From positions 248,001 to 312,000 of the forward strand of contig NZ_FOYL01000002.1 in the NCBI RefSeq assembly GCF_900115955.1: a stretch of DNA of 64,000 nucleotides, read 5' to 3'. This DNA is from Lentzea waywayandensis (GTDB lineage: Bacteria; Actinomycetota; Actinomycetes; Mycobacteriales; Pseudonocardiaceae). Numbering within the stretch: position 1 is the stretch's first letter; every line of letters starts with the position of its first letter. This document shows positions 1 through 9,649 of the stretch, piece by piece. Below the pieces are notes generated by a model. The model was not told the origin of the DNA, did not search any database, and worked only from the letters and a program-made list of their open reading frames with translations. A program made the translations under genes and the position numbers.

Positions 1-1046
1 CCGGCGCGGGTGCCGTCGTCGGAATGATCGACCACCTGACGCCCCTCCTGATCGGCGAGGACCCGCGCAACGTCGAGCGGTGCTGGGAGAAGCTGCGCCG
101 CGGCAAGGTCTTCGCCGGCCCCCAGGGCGGGGTGTTCGTGATCGCCCTGTCCGGCATCGAGCTCGCGCTGTGGGACCTCGCGGGCAAGGCGGCGGGTCAG
201 CCGGTCTACCGGATGCTCGGCGGGAAGTTCCGCGACCGGATCCGCCTCTACGCCGACTGCGGCGACGGCGACGACCCGGCGGGCTCGGTCGCCGGGTGCG
301 TCGACCGGGCCCAGCGGATGGTCGCGGAAGGCTTCACCGCCATCAAGTTCGACATCGACGACCTCCACCACCCCGCCAAGTTCGACGCCTTCAACCACAC
401 GATCAACAACGCCGAGCTGCGCTCGATGGTCGAGCGCGTGGCGGCCGTGCGGGAGGCGATCGGACCGGACGTCGATCTGGCCATCGACCTGCACGCCCGC
501 TACGACGTGCCGAGCGCCTGCCGGATCTCGTGGGAGCTCGAACCGTTCCGCCTGATGTGGCTCGAGGAACCGCTGCCGGCGGAGAACGTAGACGCGCTGG
601 CGCGGGTGCGCGCGCAGACCCGCACGCCGATCTGCGCGGGCGAGAACCTCTACCTGCGGTGGGGGTTCCGCGACCTGCTCGAACGCGGCGCCGTGGACGT
701 CATCGAGCCGGACGTGCCGAAGTGCGGTGGCCTCGCCGAAGCCAAGAAGATCGCCAACCTCGCGGAGCTGCACTACATCCCGTTCGCACCGCACCTGGTG
801 TCGACGCCGCTGGGCACGATGGCCACGTCGCACCTGTGCGGAGCCATCCCCAACTTCCTCGTCCAGGAGTGGCACGCCCTCGATGAGCGCGCGGTGTGGG
901 ACAGCTACGTCCACGCCCCCGACGGGAGCGGCTCGATCGTGAAGGACGGCTACATCACGCTGCCCGACACCCCCGGCATCGGCGTGGAGCTCGACATGGA
1001 CGGCGTGCGGGCACACGCCGTCGCGGGCTACGGGGTTTTCGAGTAG
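1..1046 (+). CDS. Enolase-superfamily sugar-acid dehydratase (mandelate racemase / galactonate dehydratase type), 5' end missing
   Basis: The reading frame is open from the window edge (codons start at base 3), so the N-terminus lies upstream and the Met at 24 is probably internal. The product has the mandelate racemase/muconate lactonizing barrel. A D-x-H pair (DLHARY, near 486-503) fits the galactonate-dehydratase-like subgroup. The next metal ligands follow in EEP (near 565) and GEN (near 641), and APH (near 787) carries a likely acid/base His. The family dehydrates or epimerises sugar acids using Mg2+. The exact substrate cannot be read from the sequence. A strong hairpin follows the stop codon. 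Confidence 0.85.
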   Translation, partial: GAGAVVGMIDHLTPLLIGEDPRNVERCWEKLRRGKVFAGPQGGVFVIALSGIELALWDLAGKAAGQPVYRMLGGKFRDRIRLYADCGDGDDPAGSVAGCVDRAQRMVAEGFTAIKFDIDDLHHPAKFDAFNHTINNAELRSMVERVAAVREAIGPDVDLAIDLHARYDVPSACRISWELEPFRLMWLEEPLPAENVDALARVRAQTRTPICAGENLYLRWGFRDLLERGAVDVIEPDVPKCGGLAEAKKIANLAELHYIPFAPHLVSTPLGTMATSHLCGAIPNFLVQEWHALDERAVWDSYVHAPDGSGSIVKDGYITLPDTPGIGVELDMDGVRAHAVAGYGVFE

Positions 1047-1062
1047 CGGAGCCGATCACCCG

Positions 1063-1089
1063 GCCGGGGCGCGTGGTGCGCGCCCCGGC
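1063..1089 (+). terminator. GC-rich hairpin terminator
   Basis: An 11-bp perfect stem (GCCGGGGCGCG / CGCGCCCCGGC) with a 5-base loop begins 17 bases after the dehydratase stop. There is no U-tract, as is usual for high-GC actinomycete terminators. Confidence 0.6.
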
Positions 1090-1264
1090 ACCCTCCACCT
1101 GGACAGGCACCCGAAGTTAGGCACGTTGTGCCGATGCCCCGCGCCCGCGGCCGATCGAGGATCAAGCCGCGGAACGCATCCCCTCGCCATGCCTGGGCGA
1201 CGTGACGGTCCTGCGTTTCCGCGGCTTTCCGACGAACGTCGCGCACAGGAAGTGGGATCAACGC

Positions 1265-1948
1265 ATGTCCACAGCAGTCGTGTCACGGACCGTCAGCAGG
1301 CGCTGGTGGTGGTTCGGGTGGGGGCTCGTCGCCGCGCTGGCGCTGGTCACCGCCGGCATCTTCGTACCGCCCTACCTGGCCGGAGGCACGACCGTGCCGG
1401 GACTCGACCGGGTCACGCCGGGGTACTACACGAGCCTGGTGATCCACGCCGTGCCCGCCGGCATCGCGCTGATCACCGGTCCGTGGCAGTTCGTGCCGAA
1501 GTTCAGGAACCGCTACCCGCGGCTGCACCGGGTGACCGGGCGGGTCTACCTGATCTCGGTCGTCGCCGCCTCGCTCGCCGCGGTCTACTCGTCCGCGGTC
1601 ACGAAGAGCGGGTTCGCGTTGCAGGTCGTCTTCTTCGTGCTGATCGTCGCGTGGCTGTACACCGCCGCGAAGGCCTACCGCACGATCCGCCGGGGCGAGG
1701 TGCAGCTGCACCGGATCTGGATGATCCGCAACTACACCCTGACGTTCGCCGCCGTGACCCTGCGGCTCTACCAGTTGCCGCTCCTCGCGTTGATGAACTC
1801 GGTCACCTGGCTCGAGTACCGGGAGGTCTACACCGTGAGCGCGTGGCTGTCGCTGCTCGGCAACGTGCTCGTGTCCGAGTACTTCATCATCCAGCGCTTC
1901 CTGGCGCCGCTCGGCAAGCGGGAGAAGGTACCGGCTCACAGCGGATGA
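1265..1948 (+). CDS. DUF2306 family membrane protein
   Basis: The product is 227 aa with four or more hydrophobic segments: one near the N-terminus after the Trp-rich RRWWWFGWG stretch, then segments around residues 60-80, 105-125 and 130-150. The core motif LHRVTGRVY and the later QLHRIWMIRNY are typical of DUF2306 proteins, whose function is unknown. The ATG at 1265 is preferred over a start 63 bases upstream because the purine-rich AGGAAGTGGG lies just ahead of it and the hydrophobic N-terminus begins soon after. It ends 16 bases before the LuxR-type regulator, so the two may be co-transcribed. Confidence 0.8.
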   Translation: MSTAVVSRTVSRRWWWFGWGLVAALALVTAGIFVPPYLAGGTTVPGLDRVTPGYYTSLVIHAVPAGIALITGPWQFVPKFRNRYPRLHRVTGRVYLISVVAASLAAVYSSAVTKSGFALQVVFFVLIVAWLYTAAKAYRTIRRGEVQLHRIWMIRNYTLTFAAVTLRLYQLPLLALMNSVTWLEYREVYTVSAWLSLLGNVLVSEYFIIQRFLAPLGKREKVPAHSG

Positions 1949-1964
1949 GGTCCCGACCGCGAGA

Positions 1965-4655
1965 ATGAGCGCCATGGCCAGCCTCGCCGCCGAAGCGATG
2001 ATCGGCCGGCACGACGAGAAACGCCGTGTCGACGAGCTCGTCGGTACCGCGCGTGCGGGCCGGGGTGGTTCGCTGGTGCTGTGCGGCGAGGCGGGCATCG
2101 GCAAGAGCACGTTGCTGACGCACGCGGTGCGCGCGGCCTCCGGCTTCCAGGTCCTCGAGGCCTGCGGCGCGGAGTTCGAGCAGGAACTCCCCTACTCCGC
2201 ACTGCACCAGTTGTGCCTCCCGATCCTCGATCGTCTCGGCGGCCTGCCGCAACGGCGGCGCGAAGCGCTGCGGATCGCGTTCGGACTGGCCGGCGGGACA
2301 CCCCAGCCCTTCGAGGTCGGGCTCGCGGTCCTCGACCTCGTCACGGCGGCGAGCGGTGGACGACCGGTCCTGTGCGTGGTCGACGACGCGCAGTGGCTGG
2401 ACGCGGCGTCGTCGCGGGCGCTGGCCTTTCTCGCCCGCCGCGCGGGGGCCGATCCCGTCGCCGTCGTCCTCGCGCTCCGCTCACCGTTCGTCGCGGGCGA
2501 ACTGTCGGAGCTGGAACGGCTGGACGTCGGCCGGTTGAGCGACGAGGACGCCAAGGCCCTGCTCGCCGCGAGGCACCCGTTCCCCCTCGACGACCGGGTT
2601 CGCGACCGGCTCGTCGCCGAGGCCGGCGGCAACCCGCTGGCGCTGCTCGAACTCCCGCTGGCCGGTGGCTTCGTCCTGCCCGCCGCGTCCTCGGTGCCGT
2701 CCTGGATCGAGGAGGGGTTCCGGGCGCGGCTGGCGGGTCTGCCGGCCGGCGCACGGCTGCTGCTCACCATCGCGAGCGCGGACCCCACCGGCGATCCCGG
2801 CCTGCTGTGGCCCGCCGCCGCGGACCTGGGGGTCGACGTCCCGGTGGCCAGTGCCGACGCGGCTGCCGCCGGACTGGTCGAGTTCGGTGCGCGCATCCGC
2901 TTCTGTCATCCGCTGGCACGGTCGGCGATCTACCGCGCCGACCACGACGGCGCACGGCGCGCGGCGCACGGCGCGCTGGCCGATGCCACCGACCCGCTCA
3001 CTGCGCCGGACAGGCGTGCCTGGCACCGCGCCCAGGCGAGCGCCGGACCGGACGAGACCGTCGCGGCCGACCTGGAGCACTGCGCGTCGCGGGCCCGGTC
3101 ACGCGGGGGCGTCGCGGCGGCGGCCGCGTTCCTGGACCGCGCGGCGGCGCTGTCGCTCGACCCGCGGCGCCGAGCCGAACGAACACTGGCCGCCGTGGAG
3201 GCCGGCATCGAAGCGGGCGTCACCGACCGGGCGGCAGACCTCCTCTCGACCATCGAGCCCGCCTCGCTGGACGAGTTCCAGCGCGCCCGCACCGACCTGT
3301 TGCGCGGCCGGATCGCCTTCACCCGTCCCGGCGACGGCAGCGGTCCGTCGTGGACGGTGAGCGCGGCGCGGCGGCTGTCCGCGCTGGACCCGGACCGGGC
3401 GCGGGACTGCTTTCTCGACGCCCTCGAGATGAGCCTGGTCGTCGGCCGTGGCAGTGGGAACGTCGACGAGGTCCTCACCGCAGCGCGAGCCGCACCGGCG
3501 CCGACCTCGCCGGACCTGCTCGAAGCGCTGATCACCCTGGCCGAGGACGGCTACCGCACCGCGCTTCCGCTGCTGCGCGAGACGTTGCACGCCGAGGGCG
3601 GTCCGTTGTGGAGCCGGCGTCCCGCGCTCGCCTCGATGATCACCACCGAACTGTGGGACCTCGACACGCACTTCGCCATCGCCGAGTGGCTGGTGAAGGC
3701 GGGCCGCGAGTCGGGATCGCCGTTGCTGCTCAGGCTCGCCTTCGCCCAGCAGGCCATCGGCGCCACCCTCGCCGGCGACCTGGGGCCGGCGCTCGCCGCG
3801 ACCGCGGAGGAGGAGGCGGTCGCCGACGCGACCGGCGCCACTCCGCTGCTGTACCACCGGCTCCTGCTGGCGGCGATGAGAGGCCGCCGCGAGGAGACCC
3901 TGGCCCTCGTCCAGGCCGGCGGAGCGGCACAGGCGGCGAGCCTGCACTGGTCCGCGGCCCTGCTGCACAACGGCATGGCCGACTACCCCGCCGCACTGGC
4001 CGCGGCCCGCAAAGCGACGGAGCACGGCGACCTCTTCCTCACCGGAGCGGCCCTGCCCGAGCTCGTCGAGGCCGCCGTCCGATGTCGTGAACCCGCTGTG
4101 GCGACACGGGCGCTGGCGTCGTTGACCGAACGCACGCAGGCGGCGGGGACCGCGCTCGGCCAGGGAGTCACGGCGTACGCCCGCGGTCTCGTGACAGGAG
4201 CCGAGGACGACTACCGGGAAGCCGTCGAGTGTCTCGCGGAGGCTCCCCTGCGCCCCTACCAGGGCCGGGCACATCTGCTCTACGGAGAATGGCTGCGGCG
4301 CAAGGGACGCAGGAAGGACTGCCTCCGGGAACTGCGGACCGCGCACGAACTGCTGTCGGCGGCAGGAGCGGAGGCGTTCGCCGGACGCGCCACCGACGAG
4401 CTGCGTGCCGCCGGGCAGCGGGCCGAGCGCCGATCCGCACAGGCCCACGAGCAGCTGACGACCCAGCAGGTGGCCGTCGCCCGGCTGGTGGCCTCCGGTG
4501 CCACCTCGAACGAGGTCGCCACCCAGCTGTTCATCAGCAAGCGCACGGTCGACGCGCACCTGCGGGCGATCTTCCACAGGCTCGGGGTGACCTCCCGACG
4601 GCAGCTCAGGGACCACCCCGGCGTGCTCGGTCCGGACGCGGATCACGCACGATGA
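1965..4655 (+). CDS. Large ATP-binding LuxR-family (LAL/MalT-type) transcriptional regulator
   Basis: The 896-aa product has the standard LAL layout. A Walker A motif GEAGIGKS lies at residues 41-48, a Walker B-like stretch (VVDDAQWLDA) near 135, a long helical sensor region, and a C-terminal LuxR HTH (TSNEVATQLFISKRTVDAHL) near 845-865. LAL proteins switch DNA binding in response to nucleotide and a small ligand and often activate local genes. The start is ATG 1965, with an alternative ATG at 1974; neither has a well-placed Shine-Dalgarno sequence. It follows the DUF2306 gene by 16 bases. Its ligand and targets are unknown. Confidence 0.9.
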   Translation: MSAMASLAAEAMIGRHDEKRRVDELVGTARAGRGGSLVLCGEAGIGKSTLLTHAVRAASGFQVLEACGAEFEQELPYSALHQLCLPILDRLGGLPQRRREALRIAFGLAGGTPQPFEVGLAVLDLVTAASGGRPVLCVVDDAQWLDAASSRALAFLARRAGADPVAVVLALRSPFVAGELSELERLDVGRLSDEDAKALLAARHPFPLDDRVRDRLVAEAGGNPLALLELPLAGGFVLPAASSVPSWIEEGFRARLAGLPAGARLLLTIASADPTGDPGLLWPAAADLGVDVPVASADAAAAGLVEFGARIRFCHPLARSAIYRADHDGARRAAHGALADATDPLTAPDRRAWHRAQASAGPDETVAADLEHCASRARSRGGVAAAAAFLDRAAALSLDPRRRAERTLAAVEAGIEAGVTDRAADLLSTIEPASLDEFQRARTDLLRGRIAFTRPGDGSGPSWTVSAARRLSALDPDRARDCFLDALEMSLVVGRGSGNVDEVLTAARAAPAPTSPDLLEALITLAEDGYRTALPLLRETLHAEGGPLWSRRPALASMITTELWDLDTHFAIAEWLVKAGRESGSPLLLRLAFAQQAIGATLAGDLGPALAATAEEEAVADATGATPLLYHRLLLAAMRGRREETLALVQAGGAAQAASLHWSAALLHNGMADYPAALAAARKATEHGDLFLTGAALPELVEAAVRCREPAVATRALASLTERTQAAGTALGQGVTAYARGLVTGAEDDYREAVECLAEAPLRPYQGRAHLLYGEWLRRKGRRKDCLRELRTAHELLSAAGAEAFAGRATDELRAAGQRAERRSAQAHEQLTTQQVAVARLVASGATSNEVATQLFISKRTVDAHLRAIFHRLGVTSRRQLRDHPGVLGPDADHAR

Positions 4656-4689
4656 CACCGCGGTACGCGGTGGTCCTACGATCTCCGGG

Positions 4690-5544
4690 GTGAGTTCGAC
4701 AACGCGAGATCGATTGGCTGCCTTCCGTGAAAAGGCTGTCGCACAGGGGTTCTCCGCCGACGAGGTGGAGCGGTGGGCGGCTGTCGCCCGTCCCTGCCTC
4801 AGGCTGAACCTCGGCGGGGACGGGCCGGTCGTCGGCCAGTTCGGAGGTCCGCTCCTGCTCCCCGCCGACGCCCCGGACCCCTCCCACCCCTTCGTCGCAT
4901 CCCTCGACCTCGCGGCGCTGCCCGCCGAGGCCGCCGGGCTTCCCCTGCCTGCCGACGGTCACCTGCTGCTGTTCGCCTTCCCCGAGGACGACGACTGCGA
5001 CGGCAACGTCGGCAGCGCGGTCCACGTCCCCGCGGGAACCGCCGTGACCGAGCGCGACAGGTACGTGTCCTGGTGGGCCGACGAGGACGACTACGGCGAC
5101 ATGATCGAGCAGTACCCGCAGGGTCCGTTGCGGGCGGCGGCCGACGTGTCGCTGCCCCACTTCTGCGACGACGCCTTCACCGTCGGCCTGTGGGACGACT
5201 CGAAGTGGCCCCCGTACTCGGCCGCACTGATCGAACTCCTGCGCGAGGCCCGCGACGACGCGAGCGACTGGGGCACGCTCCAGATCGGCGGCTGCGCCTC
5301 CGAGGAGGTGGTGGACCTCCACGATCCGATCGAGTCGGTCATCAGCACGGCCCTGCGAGCCCGGGAGGCGGGCGAGGTGGACGGCGAGGTGTCGGAGCAC
5401 TTCGCGGACTGGGTGCTTCTCGCCGACTGGCACACCGACATCGAGGGCTGGGAGGGCGCCACCGTCCACTGGGCGGTGCAGCGCGAGGACCTGATCGCCC
5501 GGCGCTTCGACCGCGTCTTCGTCACGCGGTACTGGAATCCCTGA
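4690..5544 (+). CDS. DUF1963 (YwqG-like) protein
   Basis: The 284-aa cytoplasmic protein starts at GTG 4690. It carries YwqG/DUF1963 hallmarks: FGGPLLLPADAPDP near residues 50-65, a conserved LLLFAFPEDDD segment near 95-105, and the late IGGCASEEV block that resembles the usual IGG(Y/H)P motif. DUF1963 proteins have no established biochemical role. The protein is very acidic. It is transcribed toward the sugar-binding lipoprotein gene and shares the 5552-5589 hairpin with it. Confidence 0.8.
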   Translation: MSSTTRDRLAAFREKAVAQGFSADEVERWAAVARPCLRLNLGGDGPVVGQFGGPLLLPADAPDPSHPFVASLDLAALPAEAAGLPLPADGHLLLFAFPEDDDCDGNVGSAVHVPAGTAVTERDRYVSWWADEDDYGDMIEQYPQGPLRAAADVSLPHFCDDAFTVGLWDDSKWPPYSAALIELLREARDDASDWGTLQIGGCASEEVVDLHDPIESVISTALRAREAGEVDGEVSEHFADWVLLADWHTDIEGWEGATVHWAVQREDLIARRFDRVFVTRYWNP

Positions 5545-5551
5545 CCTCGGC

Positions 5552-5589
5552 GCGTGAGCGTGGCGGCGATGTCACCGCCACGCTCACGC
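5552..5589. terminator. Bidirectional hairpin terminator between convergent genes
   Basis: A perfect 15-bp stem (GCGTGAGCGTGGCGG and its complement) with an 8-base loop fills nearly all of the gap between the DUF1963 stop and the convergent lipoprotein stop. It would work in both directions. Confidence 0.75.
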
Positions 5590-5591
5590 GG

Positions 5592-6686
5592 CTACCGGAG
5601 CTGGTCGTCGGTGTAGTACCCGGACTCCACGAGAACCTTGTGGTAGTTGGCCTTGTCGACGCTCACCGGGTTCAGCAGGAAGGCCGGGACGACCTTGACG
5701 CCGTTGTCGTAGTCGGTGAGGTTGTTCAGCTGCGGCGGCGTGCGGTCCTTCAGCACGGCCTCGGCCATCGACGCCGTGGCCTTCGCCAGTTCGCGGGTGT
5801 CCTTGTAGATCGTCGAGTACTGCTGGTCGGCGAGAATCGACTTCACCGAGCCGAGCTCGGCGTCCTGGCCGGTCACGATCGGGAAGGCGGGGCCGTAGCC
5901 GCCGTTCTTCAGCGCGGTGAGGATGCCGAGGGAAATGCCGTCGTAGGGCGAGAGCACGCCGTTCACCTTGGCACGGCGGTAGGCCGTGCCGAGGATCTCC
6001 TCCATGCGCTTGCGGGCGGTCTCGCCGTCCCACCGGAGGGTCGTGACAGCCTGGAACTCCGTCTGACCGCTGCGCACCACCAACTTGCCGTTGTCGAGGT
6101 ACGGCTTGAGCACGGACATGGCTCCGTTGAAGAAGAACGCCGCGTTGTTGTCGTCCGCCGAGCCGGCGAACAGCTCGATGTTGAACGGACCCGCCGCGGG
6201 GCCGGGGCCGGCGTCCGGGCTGCGCAGGCCCAGCCCGGTCAACAGCGACTCGGCCTGGTAGACGCCGACCCGGAAGTTCTCGAACGTCGCGTAGAAGTCG
6301 ACGTACGGGCTGCCGCGCAGAAGCCGGTCGTAGGCGATCACCGGAATCCTGGCGTTCGCGGCCGTGTCGAGCGGCTGGGTCAGCGCCGAGCCGTCCACCG
6401 AGGCGATGATCAGGAGCTTCGCGCCCTTGGCGATCTGGTCCTCGATCTGCTTCACCTGGGTGGGCACGTCGTTCTCGGCGTACTGGAGGTCGACCCGGTG
6501 CCCCCGCGACTCCAGGTCGCGCTTGATGTTCTCACCGTCGCTGATCCAGCGCTCCGACTTGGTCGTCGGCATGGTGACGCCCACGAGCGCACCGTCACCG
6601 GGCTTGGGCTGATCACCGGCCGCTGGTGCGCCGCACGCCGCCACTAACAGCACGACAGCCAGCACAGCGACCTTCGGACATCCCAT
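5592..6686 (-). CDS. Sugar ABC-transporter substrate-binding lipoprotein (ChvE/XylF type), orphan
   Basis: The 364-aa product has a signal sequence ending in a lipobox (VAAC at about residues 16-19), so it should be an anchored exported lipoprotein. The mature part is a type I periplasmic-binding fold of the multiple-sugar (ChvE/XylF) kind, with an early TKSERW motif, a YDRLLRG hinge-region motif, and a C-terminal half containing VVTGQDAELG-type sequence. These proteins bind pentoses or other monosaccharides and feed an ABC importer. No permease or ATPase gene is adjacent, which is unusual. GAGGAGCC precedes ATG 6686. The upstream region has a 10-bp palindrome TCAACGTTGA (6705-6714). Confidence 0.87.
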   Translation of the reverse strand: MGCPKVAVLAVVLLVAACGAPAAGDQPKPGDGALVGVTMPTTKSERWISDGENIKRDLESRGHRVDLQYAENDVPTQVKQIEDQIAKGAKLLIIASVDGSALTQPLDTAANARIPVIAYDRLLRGSPYVDFYATFENFRVGVYQAESLLTGLGLRSPDAGPGPAAGPFNIELFAGSADDNNAAFFFNGAMSVLKPYLDNGKLVVRSGQTEFQAVTTLRWDGETARKRMEEILGTAYRRAKVNGVLSPYDGISLGILTALKNGGYGPAFPIVTGQDAELGSVKSILADQQYSTIYKDTRELAKATASMAEAVLKDRTPPQLNNLTDYDNGVKVVPAFLLNPVSVDKANYHKVLVESGYYTDDQLR

Positions 6687-6872
6687 TCCGGCTCCTCGCG
6701 TGGATCAACGTTGACGGTCGCCACGGTGTTGAGGCAGGCCGAAAGCACGGTTCTGTGTGATCCGCGCCACAAGCGGTTGTGCACGTTAACAAGCGAACTT
6801 GGACGAATCAAGCGAAGACGCGAAGACGTTGTCGCGCTTGTCAGTTCACCGATTCGAATCTCGAATCAGTCC

Positions 6873-6904
6873 TTGCACCTGACACTGGCGTCAGGTTCTA
6901 ACGT
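6873..6904 (+). promoter_or_regulatory. Candidate promoter with an elongated spacer and dyad (MerR-type architecture)
   Basis: TTGCAC (6873-6878) and TAACGT (6899-6904) are spaced 20 bp apart. The spacer holds a perfect inverted repeat, ACCTGAC-N6-GTCAGGT (6877-6896). An operator inside a 19-20 bp spacer is the hallmark of MerR-regulated promoters. The predicted start of transcription coincides with ATG 6911, implying a leaderless mRNA. Confidence 0.45.
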
Positions 6905-6910
6905 CACGGC

Positions 6911-8041
6911 ATGACGCTCTCCTCCGGCACGCACGACGGTCGCTTCGATGCCGTTCGCGCCGCGTTCGAGAACAACCTCGCCACCGGTGAAGAGCTCGGC
7001 GCTTCTCTCGCCGTGGACATCGACGGTGAGTCCGTTGTGGACATTTGGGGCGGCTACCGCGACGCCGCACGCACCGCCGCTTGGGAACGGGACACCATCG
7101 TCAACGTCTGGTCGACGACGAAGACCGTCACCAGTCTCGCGACCCTGATGCTGATCGATCGCGGACAGCTGGACGCGCACGCCCCAGTTGCCCGGTACTG
7201 GCCGGAGTTCGCCGACCAGGGCAAGGACGTCATCGAGGTCCGCCACCTCCTGTCGCACTCCTCCGGCCTTTCCGGACTCGAGCAACCGGTGAAGCTCACC
7301 GATCTCTACGCCCCGGCGGACACGACGGCGCTCTTCGCAAGCCAGGAACCCTGGTGGGAACCAGGTACCGCGGCGGGTTACCACGCGGCCACCTATGGCC
7401 ACCTCCTCGGCGAACTGGTCCGGCGGGTCACCGGCAGCACGCTGCGCGAGTTCGTGGCGAACGAGCTGAGCGGCCCGCTGGCGGCGGACTTCCAGCTGGG
7501 CGCGGCCGAGAAGGACTGGCCGCGCATCGCCGAGATCGTCCCGCCGCCTCCGCCGGCGCGGTTGCCCGAGCCGGGCAGCATCGCGGCCAGAACGTTCGCC
7601 GGTCCTGCTGTGGATGCCGGTGCGGCCAACACAGCGGACTGGCGCGGAGCGGAGATCGGCGCGCTGAACGGCCACGGCAACGCCCGTTCGGTGGCCCGGC
7701 TGCTGTCCGTGATCGCCAGGGGCGGCAGCGTCGACGGCACCCGCTTCCTCGGCGACGCGACCCTGGATCTGATCTTCGAGGAACAGGCCGACGGCGTGGA
7801 CCTGGTGCTCGGCATTCCGATCCGCTGGGGAACGGGTTTCGCGTTGCCGAAGAAGGAGACCCTTCCCTGGATCCCCGCCGGGAAGATCTGTTTCTGGGGT
7901 GGGTGGGGCGGGTCGATGATCATCATGGACCTCGAGCGCCGGCTCACCATCTCGTACGCGATGAACCGCATGGCGCCCGGCATCATCGGCTCGAACCGCA
8001 GTGAGGCCTGCGTTTCCGCCGTGTACGACGCGCTCACCTGA
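6911..8041 (+). CDS. Serine hydrolase, class C beta-lactamase/EstB esterase family
   Basis: The 376-aa product has the S-x-x-K nucleophile motif STTK at about residues 73-76 and the downstream YHAATYGHLLGEL segment that supplies the catalytic Tyr region. A late GHGNARSVARLLS motif and a Gly-rich FWGGWGGS follow. This pattern fits family VIII carboxylesterases and penicillin-binding-like hydrolases. There is no signal peptide, so it is probably cytoplasmic, which favours an esterase role over beta-lactam resistance. There is no Shine-Dalgarno sequence, and the promoter at 6873-6904 predicts a leaderless transcript starting at this ATG. Confidence 0.88.
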   Translation: MTLSSGTHDGRFDAVRAAFENNLATGEELGASLAVDIDGESVVDIWGGYRDAARTAAWERDTIVNVWSTTKTVTSLATLMLIDRGQLDAHAPVARYWPEFADQGKDVIEVRHLLSHSSGLSGLEQPVKLTDLYAPADTTALFASQEPWWEPGTAAGYHAATYGHLLGELVRRVTGSTLREFVANELSGPLAADFQLGAAEKDWPRIAEIVPPPPPARLPEPGSIAARTFAGPAVDAGAANTADWRGAEIGALNGHGNARSVARLLSVIARGGSVDGTRFLGDATLDLIFEEQADGVDLVLGIPIRWGTGFALPKKETLPWIPAGKICFWGGWGGSMIIMDLERRLTISYAMNRMAPGIIGSNRSEACVSAVYDALT

Positions 8042-8054
8042 CTCAGGACCCGGA

Positions 8055-8099
8055 CGAGGCCGGCTCCCTCACCCCGGTGAGGTGAGAAGGCCGGCCTCG
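8055..8099. terminator. Compound hairpin terminator between convergent genes
   Basis: An outer stem CGAGGCCGG / CCGGCCTCG encloses an inner stem CTCACC / GGTGAG. It sits between the serine hydrolase stop and the GH62 stop and probably serves both. Confidence 0.65.
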
Positions 8100-8122
8100 G
8101 TGCAATGACCTGTGTCAGGCGC

Positions 8123-9649
8123 TCAGCGTTGCAGCGTCAGCACACCCGGCCGGTACGGCAGGAGGCCGTAGTCGCCGCCGGAGTTGGGGTCGCGACCCTG
8201 GTAGAGGAGCTGAAGGTTGCAGGGGTCGATGGTCTTGGTCTGGTCCGGGTTGGCGCGGATGAGGTCGCCGTGGCTGATGTCGTTGGTCCAGGTGGCGCCG
8301 CTGTTGGCCTTGCCGGCGAACGGGTTGCTCTCGGTGGCGGCCTGCGGTGTCCAGGAACCGCTGAGGCTGCTGGACGTGAACGAGCGGAAGTAGCGCCCGT
8401 TGTTCCCCATCGCCTCGACGATCATGAGGTACTGGTTCCGGCCCTGGACCTTGTAGACCTCGACGCCCTCGAACAGGTTGGCCGTCGTGTCGCTCATGAT
8501 CTGCGTCCAGGACGAGCCGAAGCTGCCAGGGAAGTTCCCGATGGGCATGGTGGCCCGGTAGATCCTGCCGTTGTCACCGGCGAAGAACAGGTACATGTTC
8601 GTGTCGTCACCGATGAGCGTCTGGTCGATGGGGCCCGTGCCGGAGTTGGGAATGCTTCCGGTGAACAGGGTCTGCGGCGACGACCACCCGTTCGCGTTGG
8701 TGGGGTCGTTCGACGTCCGGTAGCTGAAAGCGGTCGGGCCCCACTGGTAGGTGAGCACCCAGATGTTCCTCGGCGCGAAGTAGAACAGCGTCGAGGCGAC
8801 CGCGCCCGTGCTCATCCCGTTCTGGCTGGCCGAGGCCATGTCCGACCAGTTCGTGAACGTCCCGAAGTTCATCGAGCCCCAGGTCGTTCCCGTGTCGTGC
8901 GTCGTCGCGTAGACCAGGTGCTTGCCGTTGTGGAGGACGTGGGTGAAGTCCTTGAGCGACACCCATCCCTGCTTCGGAGTCGCCAGCGAGCCGGTCGACG
9001 ACCAGCGGTAGCTCGACGGGAGCTGACACGTGCCGCCCGGCGGAGTGGTCGTCGTGGTGGTGGGGCCCGTGCCGCCACCGACGCGGACGAGCTGCCACTG
9101 CTGGTTGGCGCCGTTCCAGTCGCTGTACTGGACGACGTTGGCGCCATCGGTGGTCGAGCCGCCCTGGACCTCGATGCTCTTGTTGCTGTTGCGGTTGATC
9201 AGGCGCACGTGGCCGCTGTCGGAGTCGGCGAGGCGGAACTGCTGGTTGGTGCCGTTGCCGTCCGCCCACTGGACGATGTTGCCGCCGTCCGCGGTCGAGA
9301 AGTTGTAGACGTCGAGGACCTTGCCCGACAGCCGTGACTTCACCCGGTAGTAGCCCCCGCCCGAGTCGACGAACTGCCACTGCTGCTGGTTTCCGTCGTT
9401 GCGGGTCCACTGGGTGATGCGCGCGCCGTCGTTCGTGGCGAGGTTGTAGACGTCCAAAGCCTTGCCGCTGTTGCGGTTGACCAGCACGTACCAGGCGGAG
9501 GTGTCGACGGTCGCCGCCGACACGGGCGTCGCGCTGAAAGCCGCCACGAGACCGCCGAGCAGGACGGCCACGACGGCGGTGACGCCCGCCACTCGACGTC
9601 TGCCGGCGCGGGGGACGGAGGTGGACGGGTGATGGCCTGATCCGGCCAT
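8123..9649 (-). CDS. Secreted GH62 alpha-L-arabinofuranosidase with N-terminal ricin-type (CBM13-like) domain
   Basis: The start is ATG 9649, which has a good AAGAGGAG site; longer starts would place over 25 residues before the signal peptide. In the 508-aa product, an Arg-rich N-terminus and hydrophobic segment (to about residue 44, ending TPVSA) form a Sec or Tat signal. A ricin B-type domain with Q-x-W repeats (QQW, NQQF) covers about 47-170. A Thr/Pro/Gly linker follows, then a GH62 catalytic domain ([17 protein letters not shown] near 215, [15 protein letters not shown] near 325, the end [11 protein letters not shown]). GH62 enzymes remove arabinose side chains from arabinoxylan outside the cell. 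This fits a soil saprophyte. Confidence 0.93.
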   Translation of the reverse strand: MAGSGHHPSTSVPRAGRRRVAGVTAVVAVLLGGLVAAFSATPVSAATVDTSAWYVLVNRNSGKALDVYNLATNDGARITQWTRNDGNQQQWQFVDSGGGYYRVKSRLSGKVLDVYNFSTADGGNIVQWADGNGTNQQFRLADSDSGHVRLINRNSNKSIEVQGGSTTDGANVVQYSDWNGANQQWQLVRVGGGTGPTTTTTTPPGGTCQLPSSYRWSSTGSLATPKQGWVSLKDFTHVLHNGKHLVYATTHDTGTTWGSMNFGTFTNWSDMASASQNGMSTGAVASTLFYFAPRNIWVLTYQWGPTAFSYRTSNDPTNANGWSSPQTLFTGSIPNSGTGPIDQTLIGDDTNMYLFFAGDNGRIYRATMPIGNFPGSFGSSWTQIMSDTTANLFEGVEVYKVQGRNQYLMIVEAMGNNGRYFRSFTSSSLSGSWTPQAATESNPFAGKANSGATWTNDISHGDLIRANPDQTKTIDPCNLQLLYQGRDPNSGGDYGLLPYRPGVLTLQR

